Assembly: GCA_016791025.1 (NCBI GenBank) | Contig: JAEUNX010000098.1 | Coordinates: 1 to 60,511, forward strand | From: Zoogloeaceae bacterium | GTDB taxonomy: Bacteria; Pseudomonadota; Gammaproteobacteria; Burkholderiales; Rhodocyclaceae | Reading direction: 5' to 3' | DNA: 60,511 nt | In this document: positions 34,913-44,308 of the stretch, piece by piece | Position numbering within the stretch: the stretch's first letter is position 1 | Layout of the letters: every line of letters begins with the position of its first letter | Made by a program: the position numbers and the translations under genes | The notes under the pieces: model-generated | Database searches by the model: none | The model's input: the letters and a program-made list of their open reading frames with translations, nothing else | Told to the model about the DNA's origin: nothing

Positions 34913-36079
34913 CTAGAAGGCGCCACTGATGGCATACCGGACCAAGCTGTTGCGTAGGACCGGCAGCTGATTGGTGAGGTTCAATCCCAGATTTCGCGCA
35001 GCGGCGAGGAGGGGATTGTCTGGCTTGAATAAACGGTTGAGGCCGTGGGTGGTCCATTGGAGCAACGCGGTTTCCTCTGCCCGGGCGCGAGCATAGCGGC
35101 GCAAGAGCGAAAGTTCCCCTGGGCGCCGCCAGGCCGGGAGCGTGGCAAGCAGTTCGGCCAGCACGCGCGCATCCTGGAAACCGAGGTTGATGCCGTGCCC
35201 GGACAAGGGGTGAATGGTGTGGGCCGCGTCGCCAATGAGCGCAAGGCGCGGGCGCACCGGGGAATCCACCCGCAGCAGGCGTAGGGGAAAGGCGGCCGCC
35301 GGCGTGATTGGTTCCAGGGCGCCCAGGGTGTGATTCCCGGCCTCGGCGACCCGGTGGCACAGGGCATCCGGCGTCAGTTGGGTCAGTTCCTCGGCCAAGG
35401 CTTGGGGGGCCGACCAGACCATGGAGATGGTCTGTCCCGGCAGGGGCAGCCAGGCAAGGATGCCATCGTTTCGGAACCACTGGAAGGCCGTCCCCCGATG
35501 GGGCTGAGCACAGCGGAAATTGGCCACCACGCCGGATTCTTCGTAGGGCGAGACGCGGGCCTCAATGCCCGCCTGCTGGCGAACCCAGGACTGGGCGCCA
35601 TCGGCCGCCACGATGAGATCGGCGGTGAGGGTCGGCCCCTGGGTGAGGCGGAGCTGGGCCGCCGACTCTTCCCAGGCCAGCGCGGCGGGCTCGCCCGGGC
35701 AGAACAGGGTGACGTTGTGCTGGCGGGTGACAGTCTCCCAGAGTTCCCGTTGCAGGAGGCCCGATTCGACAATCCAGGCCAGTTCTCCCAGCCCGCATTC
35801 GTAAGCGGAAAACCCTAGGCGACCTCCACGGTCGCCGAAAATCGCCATGTCGTGAACTGGCTGGATGCGACTCTGATCCAGGCGGCCCCAGACGCCGAGG
35901 GATTTGAGAAAAGCGACGTTGATCGGGCTGATGGCGTAGATTCGCGCGTCCCAGGTGCCCGTGGCCGGGGCGGGGGGACGGGTTTCGATCACGGCAATCT
36001 TGAGCCGACTCGATCGCAGCCCGGCGGCAAGACTCGCACCCGCGAGGCCGGCGCCGACGATGACGAGGTCAAAATGCAT
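34913..36079 (-). CDS. UbiH/UbiF-family FAD-dependent hydroxylase
   Basis: 388-residue flavoprotein monooxygenase of the ubiquinone-synthesis hydroxylase family. FAD-binding signatures: VIVGAGLAGASLA at the N-terminus, the middle motif LIVAADGAQSWVR near residue 154 and the C-terminal LIGDAAHTIHPLSGHGINLGFQD near residue 279. Which ring position it hydroxylates (UbiH, UbiF, UbiI or the broader UbiM/UbiL types) cannot be settled from motifs alone. The chain ends near residue 388 with no extra domain. Divergent from the DUF3597 gene, upstream of dsbC. A role in quinone supply to the bc1 complex encoded nearby is likely in general terms. Confidence 0.9.
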   Translation of the reverse strand: MHFDLVIVGAGLAGASLAAGLRSSRLKIAVIETRPPAPATGTWDARIYAISPINVAFLKSLGVWGRLDQSRIQPVHDMAIFGDRGGRLGFSAYECGLGELAWIVESGLLQRELWETVTRQHNVTLFCPGEPAALAWEESAAQLRLTQGPTLTADLIVAADGAQSWVRQQAGIEARVSPYEESGVVANFRCAQPHRGTAFQWFRNDGILAWLPLPGQTISMVWSAPQALAEELTQLTPDALCHRVAEAGNHTLGALEPITPAAAFPLRLLRVDSPVRPRLALIGDAAHTIHPLSGHGINLGFQDARVLAELLATLPAWRRPGELSLLRRYARARAEETALLQWTTHGLNRLFKPDNPLLAAARNLGLNLTNQLPVLRNSLVRYAISGAF

Positions 36080-36175
36080 GGGGCTTCCTCATTGGAGGGG
36101 GAATTTTGCCTCAGCGCGATCCCAGCGTCACGGGGCAGCTCGGGTGGCCACGGGCTGCGCCAGAGGCATTTCGGT

Positions 36176-36205
36176 TTGACCTTGGCGTACCTCCCGGGGA
36201 ATACT
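36176..36205 (+). promoter_or_regulatory. Candidate promoter for DUF3597-yidB-like genes
   Basis: TTGACC (36176-36181) and AATACT (36200-36205) are 18 bases apart, in the 253-base gap between the divergent ubi-type gene and the DUF3597 gene. This would give a leader of about 120 bases. Nothing else definite was seen in that gap. Confidence 0.4.
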
Positions 36206-36332
36206 TTTCACCAATTGCGATGCCTGTGTCGTAATGGGAGCGGGTCGGGTCGAGCCCCGGGTTGGGGTGAAGTGGCGCATCTCCCCGGGGGTTGGACGTC
36301 CCATCGATGTTGTTTCAGTGAAAGGAAGTACG

Positions 36333-36707
36333 ATGAGCTGGTTTGGCAAGATTCTCTCAAAGTTGGGTCTGGGTTCCGAAGGAGAGGCCGGCGCGTCCGC
36401 TGCGGCGCCCACCGCGGCGAGTGGGGCCGCCCCGGCCGCTATGCCGGTGGTGGATGTGATGTCCAAGCTGGAAGGCATGGCAGCCACCCATGGCGAAAAA
36501 CTCAACTGGAAGGTGTCCATCGTCGACCTCATGAAGCTGCTCGGTCTCGACAGCAGCTTTGCCGCCCGTAAGGAGCTGGCGGTGGAGTTGGGGTGCCCGG
36601 CGGAAAAAATGGCCGATTCGGCTCAGATGAACGTGTGGCTCCACAAGACCGTCCTGCAAAAGCTGGCGGCCAACGGCGGGAACATTCCGGCGGATCTGCT
36701 GGACTGA
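36333..36707 (+). CDS. DUF3597-family protein
   Basis: 124 residues from the ATG at 36333, preceded by AAAGGAAG; the frame is open back to 36234. The short N-terminal MSWFGKILSKLGLG helix is amphipathic. An Ala/Pro linker follows (about 20-37), then a C-terminal helical domain with VMSKLEGMAATHGEKLNW and SIVDLMKLLGLDSSFAARKELA, which matches the DUF3597 pattern. No enzyme motif. The biochemical role is unknown; the domain resembles those found beside LysM or peptidoglycan-linked proteins, but none is encoded here. It precedes the YidB-like gene by 70 bases with a hairpin between them. Confidence 0.82.
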   Translation: MSWFGKILSKLGLGSEGEAGASAAAPTAASGAAPAAMPVVDVMSKLEGMAATHGEKLNWKVSIVDLMKLLGLDSSFAARKELAVELGCPAEKMADSAQMNVWLHKTVLQKLAANGGNIPADLLD

Positions 36708-36733
36708 ACCACCGGGGCTGTCGGGGCGCCCGG

Positions 36734-36766
36734 CGTCGGGCTCCCCGACGTCCATCTTCTTTTTTT
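36734..36766 (+). terminator. Possible attenuating hairpin between DUF3597 and YidB-like genes
   Basis: CGTCGGG, loop CTC, CCCGACG, then a T-rich tract (36755-36766) that starts a few bases after the stem. It could be a weak terminator, reducing readthrough into the YidB-like gene. Confidence 0.45.
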
Positions 36767-36777
36767 GGAGCGAAAAC

Positions 36778-37230
36778 ATGGGTTTGTTGGATCAAATGGC
36801 TGGCCAGATTCTCGGTTCCCTGGCGGGCGACGGAAAGGCGGCCGGTACGGAGGTCGGCGCCACTTCAGGCGTGGGGCCGGCTGTGCTGCAGGCGGTGATG
36901 GCCCTCATTCAGAACAGTGAAGGCGGTCTGGGCGGATTGCTGGCCCGCCTGGCCCAGGGCGGTCTTGCGGAGCAGGTGGCATCCTGGGTGGGCGGGGGCG
37001 TCAATCTGCCCGTGAGCGGCGAGCAACTGGCGGCCGCTGTGGGGCGCCAGCTGATGGAAGTGGTGTCACGCCAAAGTGGCTTGGGATCGGAGGAACTGGC
37101 CCAGGGCTTGGCCTCGGCGCTGCCCCAGGTCGTGGACAAACTCACCCCGGATGGGGCGGTGCCTCCTTCCGACGTGTTGTTACAGCAGGGGCTGGCGGCG
37201 CTGACGGGTTTATTCGGCTCCCGGGCCTGA
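36778..37230 (+). CDS. YidB/DUF937-like protein
   Basis: 150 residues. It begins MGLLDQMAGQILGSLAGDG and continues with a Gly/Ala-rich helical pattern (LIQNSEGGLGGLLARLAQGGL, then VNLPVSGEQLAAAVGRQL), the features of the YidB/DUF937 group. It has no signal peptide or membrane segment. Function is not established. Gly-rich DUF937 proteins tend to be small, abundant and of unknown role. It follows the DUF3597 gene on the same strand and converges with the ZIP transporter gene across a hairpin. Confidence 0.8.
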   Translation: MGLLDQMAGQILGSLAGDGKAAGTEVGATSGVGPAVLQAVMALIQNSEGGLGGLLARLAQGGLAEQVASWVGGGVNLPVSGEQLAAAVGRQLMEVVSRQSGLGSEELAQGLASALPQVVDKLTPDGAVPPSDVLLQQGLAALTGLFGSRA

Positions 37231-37240
37231 GCCCGCTTTG

Positions 37241-37264
37241 GCCCGTTGCCTTGGGGCGACGGGC
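37241..37264. terminator. Hairpin between convergent YidB-like and ZIP genes
   Basis: GCCCGTTGCC, loop TTGG, GGCGACGGGC: a 10-base stem with one G-T pair on the plus strand. There is no strong T-run on either side, so termination is uncertain. Confidence 0.4.
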
Positions 37265-37276
37265 GTTCCTTCGGCG

Positions 37277-38179
37277 TCACGCCAGGGCAGTATCCAACAC
37301 CATCATCAGGCAAAAGCCCGCAATCAGTCCGCCGGTGGCGAGGCTCTCGTGGCCGCGGCGGTGGGACTCCGGGATGATCTCGTGGCTGATGACGAAGAGC
37401 ATCGCGCCGGCGGCGAAGGCGAGCGCCCAGGGGAGTAGCGCCGGCAGATCCACCACCAGGGTGGCGCCCATGACCGCCGCGACCGGTTCAGCGAGTCCGG
37501 TAGCCGCCGCGACCAGAAAGGCTGGCACCCGGCCCACTCCCGCACCCGCCAGGGCTGCGGCGACCACCAAGCCCTCGGGGATGTCCTGCAGGGCGATACC
37601 GCCGGCCACCGTGGCGCCCCCGCCTTCCTGGGCAAATGCCACACCGATGGCCAGGCCCTCCGGGATGTTGTGAAGCGTGATGGCGGCGACGAAGAGGGCG
37701 ACCCGCCCGAGGGTGGTGGCGCCGGAAGCGCCCTCGGTCGGGGCATGTTGATGGGGGAGGACCCGATCCGCGGCCAACAGCGCGAGGGCACCGAGGGCGA
37801 CCCCGCTGGCGGTGATGCCCGCCGCGCCCCATTTTTCAAGGCCCAGGCCTGTGGCGGCGGCGAGGGCAGGGAGCAAAAGGGAGAAGGCTGTCGCCGCAAG
37901 CATTACCCCGGCGCCAAATCCTAACAGGGCGTCGGTACTTCGCTCGGAGATTCGTTTGGCCATGAGGATCGGGAAGGCCCCGCCTGCGGTGGCGAGGGCG
38001 GCGACCAGACCGCCCTGGAGCGCCTCGGCCACTGCTGCCACGGCGAGACTCGCCGCGAATCGGTTCAGGAGCAGGAGCGTGCCGGCCATGGTGATGGCCC
38101 ATCCAAAGAGTCGGCGGGTCTGGTGGGCGACACGGACCTCGTCGAGGGTTTGCAGAGATTTAAGGACACGTTCGCTCAT
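37277..38179 (-). CDS. ZIP-family metal transporter (GufA-like)
   Basis: 300 residues from the ATG at 38179 (GGAG 7 bases upstream; the frame is open to 38368 but that part reads as non-coding). About eight membrane helices with the ZIP metal motif HNIPEGLAIGVAF and the second motif LQDIPEGLVVA, whose Gln resembles the GufA subgroup rather than the second-His ZupT type. A His-containing loop RVLPHQHAPTEG precedes them, and HEIIPESHRRGHE near the C-terminus adds potential ligands. Zinc or another divalent cation is the likely substrate. Divergent from dnaX. Confidence 0.9.
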   Translation of the reverse strand: MSERVLKSLQTLDEVRVAHQTRRLFGWAITMAGTLLLLNRFAASLAVAAVAEALQGGLVAALATAGGAFPILMAKRISERSTDALLGFGAGVMLAATAFSLLLPALAAATGLGLEKWGAAGITASGVALGALALLAADRVLPHQHAPTEGASGATTLGRVALFVAAITLHNIPEGLAIGVAFAQEGGGATVAGGIALQDIPEGLVVAAALAGAGVGRVPAFLVAAATGLAEPVAAVMGATLVVDLPALLPWALAFAAGAMLFVISHEIIPESHRRGHESLATGGLIAGFCLMMVLDTALA

Positions 38180-38250
38180 CCGGAGGCTCCACGAAGATTC
38201 CGGGCCGGGGGGTCGATAGAAGACTACGCCTGGATCTGTAATAGGTCGAT

Positions 38251-38270
38251 GCAATTGCTTAAATAATTGC
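38251..38270. repeat. Inverted repeat between the ZIP and dnaX genes
   Basis: Arms GCAATT and AATTGC separated by 8 AT-rich bases, in an otherwise GC-rich 187-base gap 72 bases upstream of the ZIP start. It could be an operator; it does not match the Zur or MntR consensus I know. Confidence 0.35.
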
Positions 38271-38366
38271 AATGGCAGCAGCCTATTGCTTGCGAACAAG
38301 TAATCAATGGCGGGGCCGGCGCCGTCGTGCCGGTTGCCGAGGCGCCCTGCTGCTAGAATGCCGGCC

Positions 38367-40103
38367 ATGGCTTATCAGGTTCTGGCCCGCAAGTGGCGCC
38401 CCAGGAGTTTCGACACCCTTGTCGGGCAGGAACACGTGGTGCGGGCCCTCACCCACGCCCTGACCAGCGGACGCCTGCACCATGCCTACCTCTTCACTGG
38501 GACCCGTGGAGTCGGCAAGACCACCATCTCGCGCATCCTTGCCAAATCGCTCAATTGCGTCACTGGGGTAACGGCAAAGCCCTGTGGCGAGTGTGAAGCC
38601 TGCCTAGCCATCGATGCCGATCGCTTTCCTGATTATGTGGAGATGGATGCGGCTTCGAATCGAGGTGTGGACGACATGGCCTCACTGCTCGACAAGGCTG
38701 TCTATGCACCGGTGGCGGGCCGCTACAAGGTCTACATGATCGACGAAGTGCATATGCTTACCGGCCACGCCTTCAACGCGATGTTGAAGACGCTGGAGGA
38801 GCCGCCGGCGCATGTGAAGTTCATCCTCGCCACGACAGACCCCCAGAAGATTCCCGTCACGGTCCTCTCTCGCTGCCTCCAGTTCAACCTGAAGCAGATG
38901 CCACCGGACCGGATCGTAGGTCATTTGACCTCGCTACTGGAGGCCGAAGGCGTGCCCTTCGAATCTCAGGCCCTGCGGCACATCGCTCGGGGCGCCGAGG
39001 GTTCCATGCGCGATGCCCTCTCGCTTCTGGACCAAGCCATCGCCCATGGGGGAGGTCGGGTGGAGGAGTCGGCAGTGCAGGACATGCTGGGCGCCGTGGG
39101 GGACGAGCACCTCCATGCCTTGCTGGCCGCTGTTGCCGCCGAGGATGTTGCGGCGATGCTCGCTGTGGCTGATGCCATGCACGCCCGCAGCCTGGCCTTC
39201 GGGCCGGCGTTGCAGGGGCTGGCAACCCTGATCCATCGGGCGGCGCTATTCCAGTTTGCTCCGGATGCCGTGACCGACGAGGCCGAGCGGGCCGCCCTGG
39301 CACCTCATGCGGTGGCCTTTGATCCGGAATTCCTCCAGTTGGCCTATCAGATCGTGGTCCACGGGCGCGACGAATTGCCCCTCGCGCCAGATGAATATGC
39401 CGGTTTCACGATGACGATGCTCCGCCTGGTGGCCTTTCGCCCGGAAGGTTCCCCGGGCCTGGGCGGGGGGCCAAGCTCGTCCGGCCCGGCCAAACGTGAG
39501 GCCAGAGGGCGACTCGCAGGGGGCGGCGAACGGCGGGTTTCGCCCGTGCAGCCGCCCGCAGGCGGATCGTCCGCCCCTGCTGCCGCGGCAACAACCCGGG
39601 ACAGTCTCGAGCCAGCCCCCCCGGTCGAAGTGCCCACGCCCGCGCCGGTTTCAGCGGTTGGCACCGATGACTCGCGCGCTCCGCCTCCCGTCAACAGCGG
39701 GCCGAAGCAGGCAGAGCCCCTGGACGGCGACTGGCACACTGTCCTGGCCACCCTGAAACTCGGCGGGATGGTGCGGCAATTGGCCCAGAACTGCGAGAAG
39801 CTTGGCTTCGACGACGGGCTGCTTCGGCTGCGGCTCGCCGATTCCCAGGCTCACCTGCTGGCGATGAACCGGGGTACCCGGGAAAAGCTGCAGGCCGAAT
39901 TGACTGCCCGCTTCGGCTGCCCGGTCCGGGTGGCAATTGAGGTGGGCAAGGTGGCCTCGGAAACGCCGGCCCAACGGGAGGCGGTCGAGCACGCGGCACG
40001 CCACCAGGCGGCTGTTGCGGCCCTGGCTCAAGACCCTTTTGTGCAGGAAATCATGGAAAGACTCGACGCGACCCTGGAGGAGGCGTCGGTCAGATCGCTT
40101 TAA
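38367..40103 (+). CDS. dnaX: DNA polymerase III subunit gamma/tau
   Basis: Clamp-loader ATPase, 578 residues. It begins [15 protein letters not shown], with Walker [10 protein letters not shown] near residue 45, the zinc-binding set [16 protein letters not shown] (about 63-78), Walker B MIDEVHML near residue 127 and the sensor motif [10 protein letters not shown]. The region after about residue 365 is Pro/Ala-rich, then a tau-specific C-terminal domain that binds the polymerase. The start at 38367 is fixed by the family N-terminus; the frame is open upstream. I see no A-rich slippery heptamer of the E. coli kind, so only tau is predicted unless gamma arises otherwise. Followed by ybaB and recR. 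Confidence 0.96.
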   Translation: MAYQVLARKWRPRSFDTLVGQEHVVRALTHALTSGRLHHAYLFTGTRGVGKTTISRILAKSLNCVTGVTAKPCGECEACLAIDADRFPDYVEMDAASNRGVDDMASLLDKAVYAPVAGRYKVYMIDEVHMLTGHAFNAMLKTLEEPPAHVKFILATTDPQKIPVTVLSRCLQFNLKQMPPDRIVGHLTSLLEAEGVPFESQALRHIARGAEGSMRDALSLLDQAIAHGGGRVEESAVQDMLGAVGDEHLHALLAAVAAEDVAAMLAVADAMHARSLAFGPALQGLATLIHRAALFQFAPDAVTDEAERAALAPHAVAFDPEFLQLAYQIVVHGRDELPLAPDEYAGFTMTMLRLVAFRPEGSPGLGGGPSSSGPAKREARGRLAGGGERRVSPVQPPAGGSSAPAAAATTRDSLEPAPPVEVPTPAPVSAVGTDDSRAPPPVNSGPKQAEPLDGDWHTVLATLKLGGMVRQLAQNCEKLGFDDGLLRLRLADSQAHLLAMNRGTREKLQAELTARFGCPVRVAIEVGKVASETPAQREAVEHAARHQAAVAALAQDPFVQEIMERLDATLEEASVRSL

Positions 40104-40128
40104 CCCTTTTGTAGATGGAGTCAGCACG

Positions 40129-40452
40129 ATGATGAAAGGCGGCCTCGGTGGCTTGATGAAACAGGCCCAGCAGATGCAGGAGAACATGAAGAAGATGCAG
40201 GATCAGCTGGCGACCATTGAGGTCGAGGGGCAATCCGGCGCTGGGATGGTGAAGGTGGTCATGACCTGCAAGTACGATGTTCGCCGGGTTGCCATCGATC
40301 CTTCGGTGATGGACGACAAGGAGATGCTCGAGGATCTTCTGGCAGCGGCAGTAAACGATGCAGTGCGCCGTGTCGAAGCCACGACCCAGGAGAAAATGGC
40401 GGGATTCACTGCGGGGCTGAATCTGCCGCCTGGCATGAAGTTGCCGTTCTAA
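40129..40452 (+). CDS. ybaB: YbaB/EbfC nucleoid-associated protein
   Basis: 107 residues, a DNA-binding dimer of the YbaB/EbfC family. It begins [26 protein letters not shown] (long N-terminal helix), continues through [11 protein letters not shown] and [16 protein letters not shown], and ends LPPGMKLPF. Start at 40129 with GGAG 8 bases upstream; the frame is open upstream inside dnaX. It lies between dnaX and recR, an order found in many bacteria, and may help the replication and repair proteins it is encoded with. No anomaly. Confidence 0.95.
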   Translation: MMKGGLGGLMKQAQQMQENMKKMQDQLATIEVEGQSGAGMVKVVMTCKYDVRRVAIDPSVMDDKEMLEDLLAAAVNDAVRRVEATTQEKMAGFTAGLNLPPGMKLPF

Positions 40453-40504
40453 CGACGACCCGGATGGGATGCCCTCCGATGCAGAAGGATGATTCTGCCA
40501 AGCC

Positions 40505-41113
40505 ATGAGTCCATCCAGCCTGGATGAGCTGATCGAGGCCCTCCGTTGCCTGCCGGGGGTGGGCCCCAAGTCTGCCCAGCGCATGGCCTATCACCTTCTT
40601 CAGCGCGACCAGCGGGGCGCCGAGCGATTGTCGAAGGCGCTTGCCCACGCATTGGCGGTATTGCGTCACTGCGCGCGCTGCAACACCTTTTGTGAGGGTG
40701 AGATCTGTGATCGTTGTGCGTCCCCGCGGCGGGATTCCCACCTTCTTTGCGTCGTCGAGATGCCGGTTGATCTGGCGATGCTGGAGCAGACCCACGCCTA
40801 CAATGGCCTCTATTTTGTTTTGATGGGGCGTCTGTCGCCGCTCGACGGAATCGGTCCGCGGGAGCTCGGCTTGGAAAAGCTGGTAGCGCGGGCTACCGAT
40901 GGAACGGTGAAGGAGGTGATTCTGGCGACCAATTTCACCAACGAGGGCGAGGTGACGGCCCACACGATCGGTGAGCTCCTGCGTGCCCGGGGGGTCAAGG
41001 TCAGCCGCATCGCCCGGGGCCTTCCGGTGGGCGGGGAGCTCGAACATTCCGATACCGGCACCATCGCCCAGGCGCTGCTGGAGCGGCGCCCTGCCCAGGA
41101 CGCTTCCCGATGA
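40505..41113 (+). CDS. recR: Recombination mediator RecR
   Basis: RecFOR-pathway protein, 202 residues. Helix-hairpin-helix [17 protein letters not shown] at about 16-32, a four-Cys zinc finger (Cys56, Cys59, Cys68, Cys71) and a Toprim domain with [12 protein letters not shown] near residue 82 and [15 protein letters not shown] near residue 140. Helps RecA load on gapped DNA. Third gene of dnaX-ybaB-recR. Its stop overlaps the start of the CoA-transferase gene by 4 bases (ATGA), so the two are translationally coupled despite unrelated roles. Confidence 0.97.
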   Translation: MSPSSLDELIEALRCLPGVGPKSAQRMAYHLLQRDQRGAERLSKALAHALAVLRHCARCNTFCEGEICDRCASPRRDSHLLCVVEMPVDLAMLEQTHAYNGLYFVLMGRLSPLDGIGPRELGLEKLVARATDGTVKEVILATNFTNEGEVTAHTIGELLRARGVKVSRIARGLPVGGELEHSDTGTIAQALLERRPAQDASR

Positions 41114-42309
41114 CCCTTGCGGCCAAACCTTTGGCCGGCGTGACGGTGCTTGAACTGGGCACCCTCATCGCCGGGCCCTTCTGCACCCGGATCTTGGGAG
41201 AGTTTGGGGCCCGAGTAATCAAGATCGAGTCGCCAGATGGGGGCGATCCGCTGCGCCAATGGCGCAAGATGTATGAGGGAACCTCACTTTGGTGGTACGT
41301 CCAGGCCCGTAACAAGGAATCGCTGACCGTCAATCTGAAGCACCCCGAGGGCCTGGAGATTGTGAGAAAGCTAGTCCGGGAGGCGGATATCCTGGTCGAG
41401 AACTTCCGTCCCGGGGTGCTCGAAAAGCTGGGCTTGGGCTGGGAGGTTCTGTCGGAATTGAATCCGGGCCTGGTGATGGCGCGGCTGTCTGGGTTTGGCC
41501 AGACCGGACCCTACCGGGACCAGCCGGGTTTCGGGGCCATCGGGGAGTCGATGGGGGGGCTGCGCTATGTGACGGGCTTCGCCGATCGCCCACCAGTGAA
41601 GACGGGTGTTTCCATTGGTGATTCCATCGCAGCCCTATGGGCGGCGTTGGGGGCCATGATGGCCTTGCGTCATCGGGAGGTGAATGGCGGTCGGGGTCAG
41701 GTGGTGGACGTCGCGCTCTACGAGGCGGTTTTCGCAATGATGGAATCGTTGGTACCGGAATTCGACGTCTTCGGCTTTGTCCGCGAACGGACTGGCAATG
41801 TCATGCCAGGTATCACCCCGTCGAACACCCACACCACCCGCGATGGGCGCCATGTGATCGTCGGTGCAAATGGTGACGCAATCTTCCAGCGCTTGATGCG
41901 GGCCCTCGACCGGCCTGACCTGGCCGAGGATCCGTCCCTGGCGACCAATGCTGGGCGCGATGCCCGGGCAACTGAGCTTTACGAACTCATCGGCGCTTGG
42001 GTTGCAAACCACGAGATGGAGGTCGTTCTCCAGGTGCTGAAGCGCGCTGGGGTCCCCGCCAGTCACATCTATTCTGTCGGCGATATGTTTGCCGATCCCC
42101 AATTCGAGGCCCGGGAAATGCTGCAGTGGGCTCAGTTACCGGACGGAAAATCCTTTCGTGTGCCTGGTGTGGTCCCCAAGCTGGGGGAAACCCCCGGCGC
42201 CGTTCAGTCGCCCGGTCCCGCGCTTGGTGCCCATACGCGCGATATCCTCATGGAACTCGGTTATGACGAGGCGGCCATCGGCCGCTTGCAGGAGCAGGGG
42301 GCTGTCTAA
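41110..42309 (+). CDS. CoA-transferase, family III (CaiB/BaiF type)
   Basis: 399 residues, a class III CoA-transferase. N-terminal Rossmann start [20 protein letters not shown], then [19 protein letters not shown] and [15 protein letters not shown] near residue 98, and an Asp in [16 protein letters not shown] near residue 170 in the position of the catalytic Asp that forms the acyl anhydride. It moves CoA between carboxylic acids; the substrates (for example succinyl, formyl or an aromatic acid) cannot be read off. It is coupled to recR by a 4-base overlap, and a terminator follows. No acyl-CoA dehydrogenase or racemase gene neighbours it. Confidence 0.93.
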   Translation: MTLAAKPLAGVTVLELGTLIAGPFCTRILGEFGARVIKIESPDGGDPLRQWRKMYEGTSLWWYVQARNKESLTVNLKHPEGLEIVRKLVREADILVENFRPGVLEKLGLGWEVLSELNPGLVMARLSGFGQTGPYRDQPGFGAIGESMGGLRYVTGFADRPPVKTGVSIGDSIAALWAALGAMMALRHREVNGGRGQVVDVALYEAVFAMMESLVPEFDVFGFVRERTGNVMPGITPSNTHTTRDGRHVIVGANGDAIFQRLMRALDRPDLAEDPSLATNAGRDARATELYELIGAWVANHEMEVVLQVLKRAGVPASHIYSVGDMFADPQFEAREMLQWAQLPDGKSFRVPGVVPKLGETPGAVQSPGPALGAHTRDILMELGYDEAAIGRLQEQGAV

Positions 42310-42328
42310 ATCGTCTGGATGGGTGCGA

Positions 42329-42371
42329 GACGAGGGCTAACGGGCAGCTAGCGCCCTCGTCGGGCTTTTTT
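42329..42371 (+). terminator. Terminator after the CoA-transferase gene
   Basis: GACGAGGGC (42329-42337) pairs with GCCCTCGTC (42353-42361), with a 15-base loop, followed by GGGC and a run of six T (42366-42371). Confidence 0.82.
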
Positions 42372-42385
42372 GGAGTAGGGGTTTT

Positions 42386-42394
42386 TGCTAGAAT
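42386..42394 (+). promoter_or_regulatory. Candidate extended -10 for petABC
   Basis: TGCTAGAAT, an extended -10 (TGnTAGAAT), lies 49 bases before petA and just after the upstream terminator. No clear -35, as is common for extended -10 promoters. Confidence 0.4.
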
Positions 42395-42442
42395 CGCAAA
42401 GATTTTTTGCTGCGTCTTTCGGTTCCTTTGGGGAAGAGGGTC

Positions 42443-43036
42443 ATGAGCGTTGATGAAAAAATGGATAACAGCCGCCGGCAGCTTCTAGTTGCCACTTCGG
42501 CGGTGGGGGGGGCGATCGGTGTGGCGGCGGCCGTACCGTTTGTGGCCAGCCTGACGCCATCCGAGCGGGCCAAAGCAGCCGGGGCGCCTGTCGAGGCGGA
42601 TATCGGCAAGCTCGCGCCGGGGGAAATGATGACCGTCGAATGGCGCGGGAAGCCGGTGTGGATCCTGCGCCGAACCCCCGAAATGCTTGAGTCCCTGAAA
42701 AAGACCGATCCGTTGGTGAGCGATCCGGGGTCGGAAAAGCCGATGCAGCCGGAATACGCCAAGAACGAATATCGCTCCATCAAACCCGAGTATATGGTGG
42801 CGGTTGGGATCTGTACCCACCTGGGGTGCTCTCCTTCGTCCAAATTCAAGTCCGGCGCGGAAAGTGGCCTGGGCGATGATTGGTACGGCGGTTTCCTTTG
42901 CCCCTGCCATGGTTCGACTTTTGATCTGGCTGGGCGGGTGTACAAGAGCAAGCCGGCCCCGGACAACCTGGAGGTACCCCCTCACAAGTATCTCTCCGAC
43001 GCGAAACTCCTTATCGGCGATGATGGAAAGGCTTAA
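42443..43036 (+). CDS. petA: Ubiquinol-cytochrome c reductase, Rieske iron-sulfur subunit
   Basis: Rieske protein of the bc1 complex, 197 residues. A twin-arginine-type N-terminus (SRRQLLVATSA) leads into one membrane helix (about 17-38). The [2Fe-2S] ligands are Cys124 and His126 (CTHLGC) and Cys153 and His156 (CPCHGS), with the disulfide Cys129/Cys155. It carries electrons from ubiquinol to cytochrome c1. Start at 42443 with GGGGAAGAGGG upstream; the frame is open 12 codons earlier. First gene of petABC with 3 bases to petB. Confidence 0.97.
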   Translation: MSVDEKMDNSRRQLLVATSAVGGAIGVAAAVPFVASLTPSERAKAAGAPVEADIGKLAPGEMMTVEWRGKPVWILRRTPEMLESLKKTDPLVSDPGSEKPMQPEYAKNEYRSIKPEYMVAVGICTHLGCSPSSKFKSGAESGLGDDWYGGFLCPCHGSTFDLAGRVYKSKPAPDNLEVPPHKYLSDAKLLIGDDGKA

Positions 43037-43039
43037 GCA

Positions 43040-44308
43040 ATGACCACCAAGGCTGAAGCGGTTATCAACTGGATTGACGAGCGGTTTCCGCTCACGGCGT
43101 CGATCAAGGGTCATCTGACCGAGTACTACGCGCCGAAGAACTTCAACTTCTGGTATTTCTTCGGGTCCCTGGCGCTGATGGTGCTGGTGATCCAGATCGT
43201 GACCGGAATATTCCTGGTCATGCACTACAAACCCGATGCGTCTTTGAACGCAGCGGGGGTTCCGGTGGCTTTTGCCAGCGTCGAGTACATCATGCGTGAC
43301 GTACCGGGCGGCTGGCTGATCCGCTATATGCACTCCACCGGTGCTTCGGCGTTCTTTATCGTCGTCTATCTGCACATGTTCCGCGGCCTGCTCTATGGGT
43401 CCTACCGGAAACCGCGAGAACTCATCTGGATCTTCGGGGTGCTGATTTTCCTGGCGCTGATGGCCGAGGCCTTCATGGGCTACTTGCTCCCGTGGGGGCA
43501 GATGTCCTTCTGGGGTGCCCAGGTGATCGTGAACCTCTTCTCGGCGATTCCGGTGATCGGTCCTGACCTTTCCCTGGTGATTCGTGGCGACTATGTGGTG
43601 TCAGACGCAACGCTGAACCGATTCTTCTCCTTCCACGTCATCGCGGTGCCTCTGGTCCTGATTGGCCTGGTGGCGGCTCACATCGTCGCGCTTCACGAAG
43701 TGGGGTCGAACAACCCGGACGGCGTCGAGATCAAGAAAAAGAAGGACGCCAACGGGATTCCGCTGGATGGAATCCCCTTCCATCCGTACTACACGGTAAA
43801 GGACATCGTCGGTGTGGTCGCCTTCCTTTTTGTCTTCACCGCGATTGTGTTCTTCGCGCCTGAAGGAGGTGGCTATTTCCTGGAATTCAACAATTTCATC
43901 CCGGCTGACCCGTTGAAGACGCCGCCCCACATCGCGCCGGTGTGGTACTTCACGCCCTTCTATTCCGTGCTTCGGGCGGTGACCTATCCGCTGTTCGGGA
44001 TCGATGCCAAATTCTGGGGTGTGGTGGCCATGGGCGCGGCGGTGGTCATCATTGCCTTCCTGCCCTGGCTGGATCGGAGCCCAGTGAAGTCGATCCGCTA
44101 CAAGGGCCCCATCTTCAAGGCCGTCCTCGCGGTGTTTGTCGTCGCCTTCGTGATTCTTGGTTACCTCGGTGTTCTGCCGCCGACCCCGGGACGGACCCTA
44201 GTCTCCCAGATCTGCTCAGTAATCTATTTCGGCTTCTTCCTGCTCATGCCTTGGTATTCCAAGATGGATCAGTGCAAGCCCGAACCGGAAAGGGTCAATT
44301 TCAAATGA
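43040..44308 (+). CDS. petB: Cytochrome b of the bc1 complex
   Basis: 422 residues, eight-helix cytochrome b. Characteristic parts: the HYKPDASLNAA loop near residue 62, the haem-binding helix around MHSTGASAFFIVVYLHMFRG (near residue 97), GYLLPWGQMSFWGAQV near residue 148 and the C-terminal Qo motif PPHIAPVWYF-like in KTPPHIAPVWYFTPFY near residue 296. It oxidises ubiquinol at the outer site and reduces at the inner site. It is separated from petA by 3 bases and overlaps petC by 4 bases. The C-terminal helices are complete. Confidence 0.97.
   Translation: MTTKAEAVINWIDERFPLTASIKGHLTEYYAPKNFNFWYFFGSLALMVLVIQIVTGIFLVMHYKPDASLNAAGVPVAFASVEYIMRDVPGGWLIRYMHSTGASAFFIVVYLHMFRGLLYGSYRKPRELIWIFGVLIFLALMAEAFMGYLLPWGQMSFWGAQVIVNLFSAIPVIGPDLSLVIRGDYVVSDATLNRFFSFHVIAVPLVLIGLVAAHIVALHEVGSNNPDGVEIKKKKDANGIPLDGIPFHPYYTVKDIVGVVAFLFVFTAIVFFAPEGGGYFLEFNNFIPADPLKTPPHIAPVWYFTPFYSVLRAVTYPLFGIDAKFWGVVAMGAAVVIIAFLPWLDRSPVKSIRYKGPIFKAVLAVFVVAFVILGYLGVLPPTPGRTLVSQICSVIYFGFFLLMPWYSKMDQCKPEPERVNFK

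Noticed and set aside
37277..38179. Second ZIP motif with Gln instead of His as a defect
   Set aside because: Gln at this site is usual in the GufA-like subgroup, so it is not an anomaly.
38180..38366. SRP (4.5S) RNA gene upstream of dnaX
   Set aside because: No GGAAGGAAGCAGCC-like core in the gap.
38367..40103. Programmed frameshift in dnaX
   Set aside because: No A-rich slippery heptamer followed by a stem was found in the expected region.
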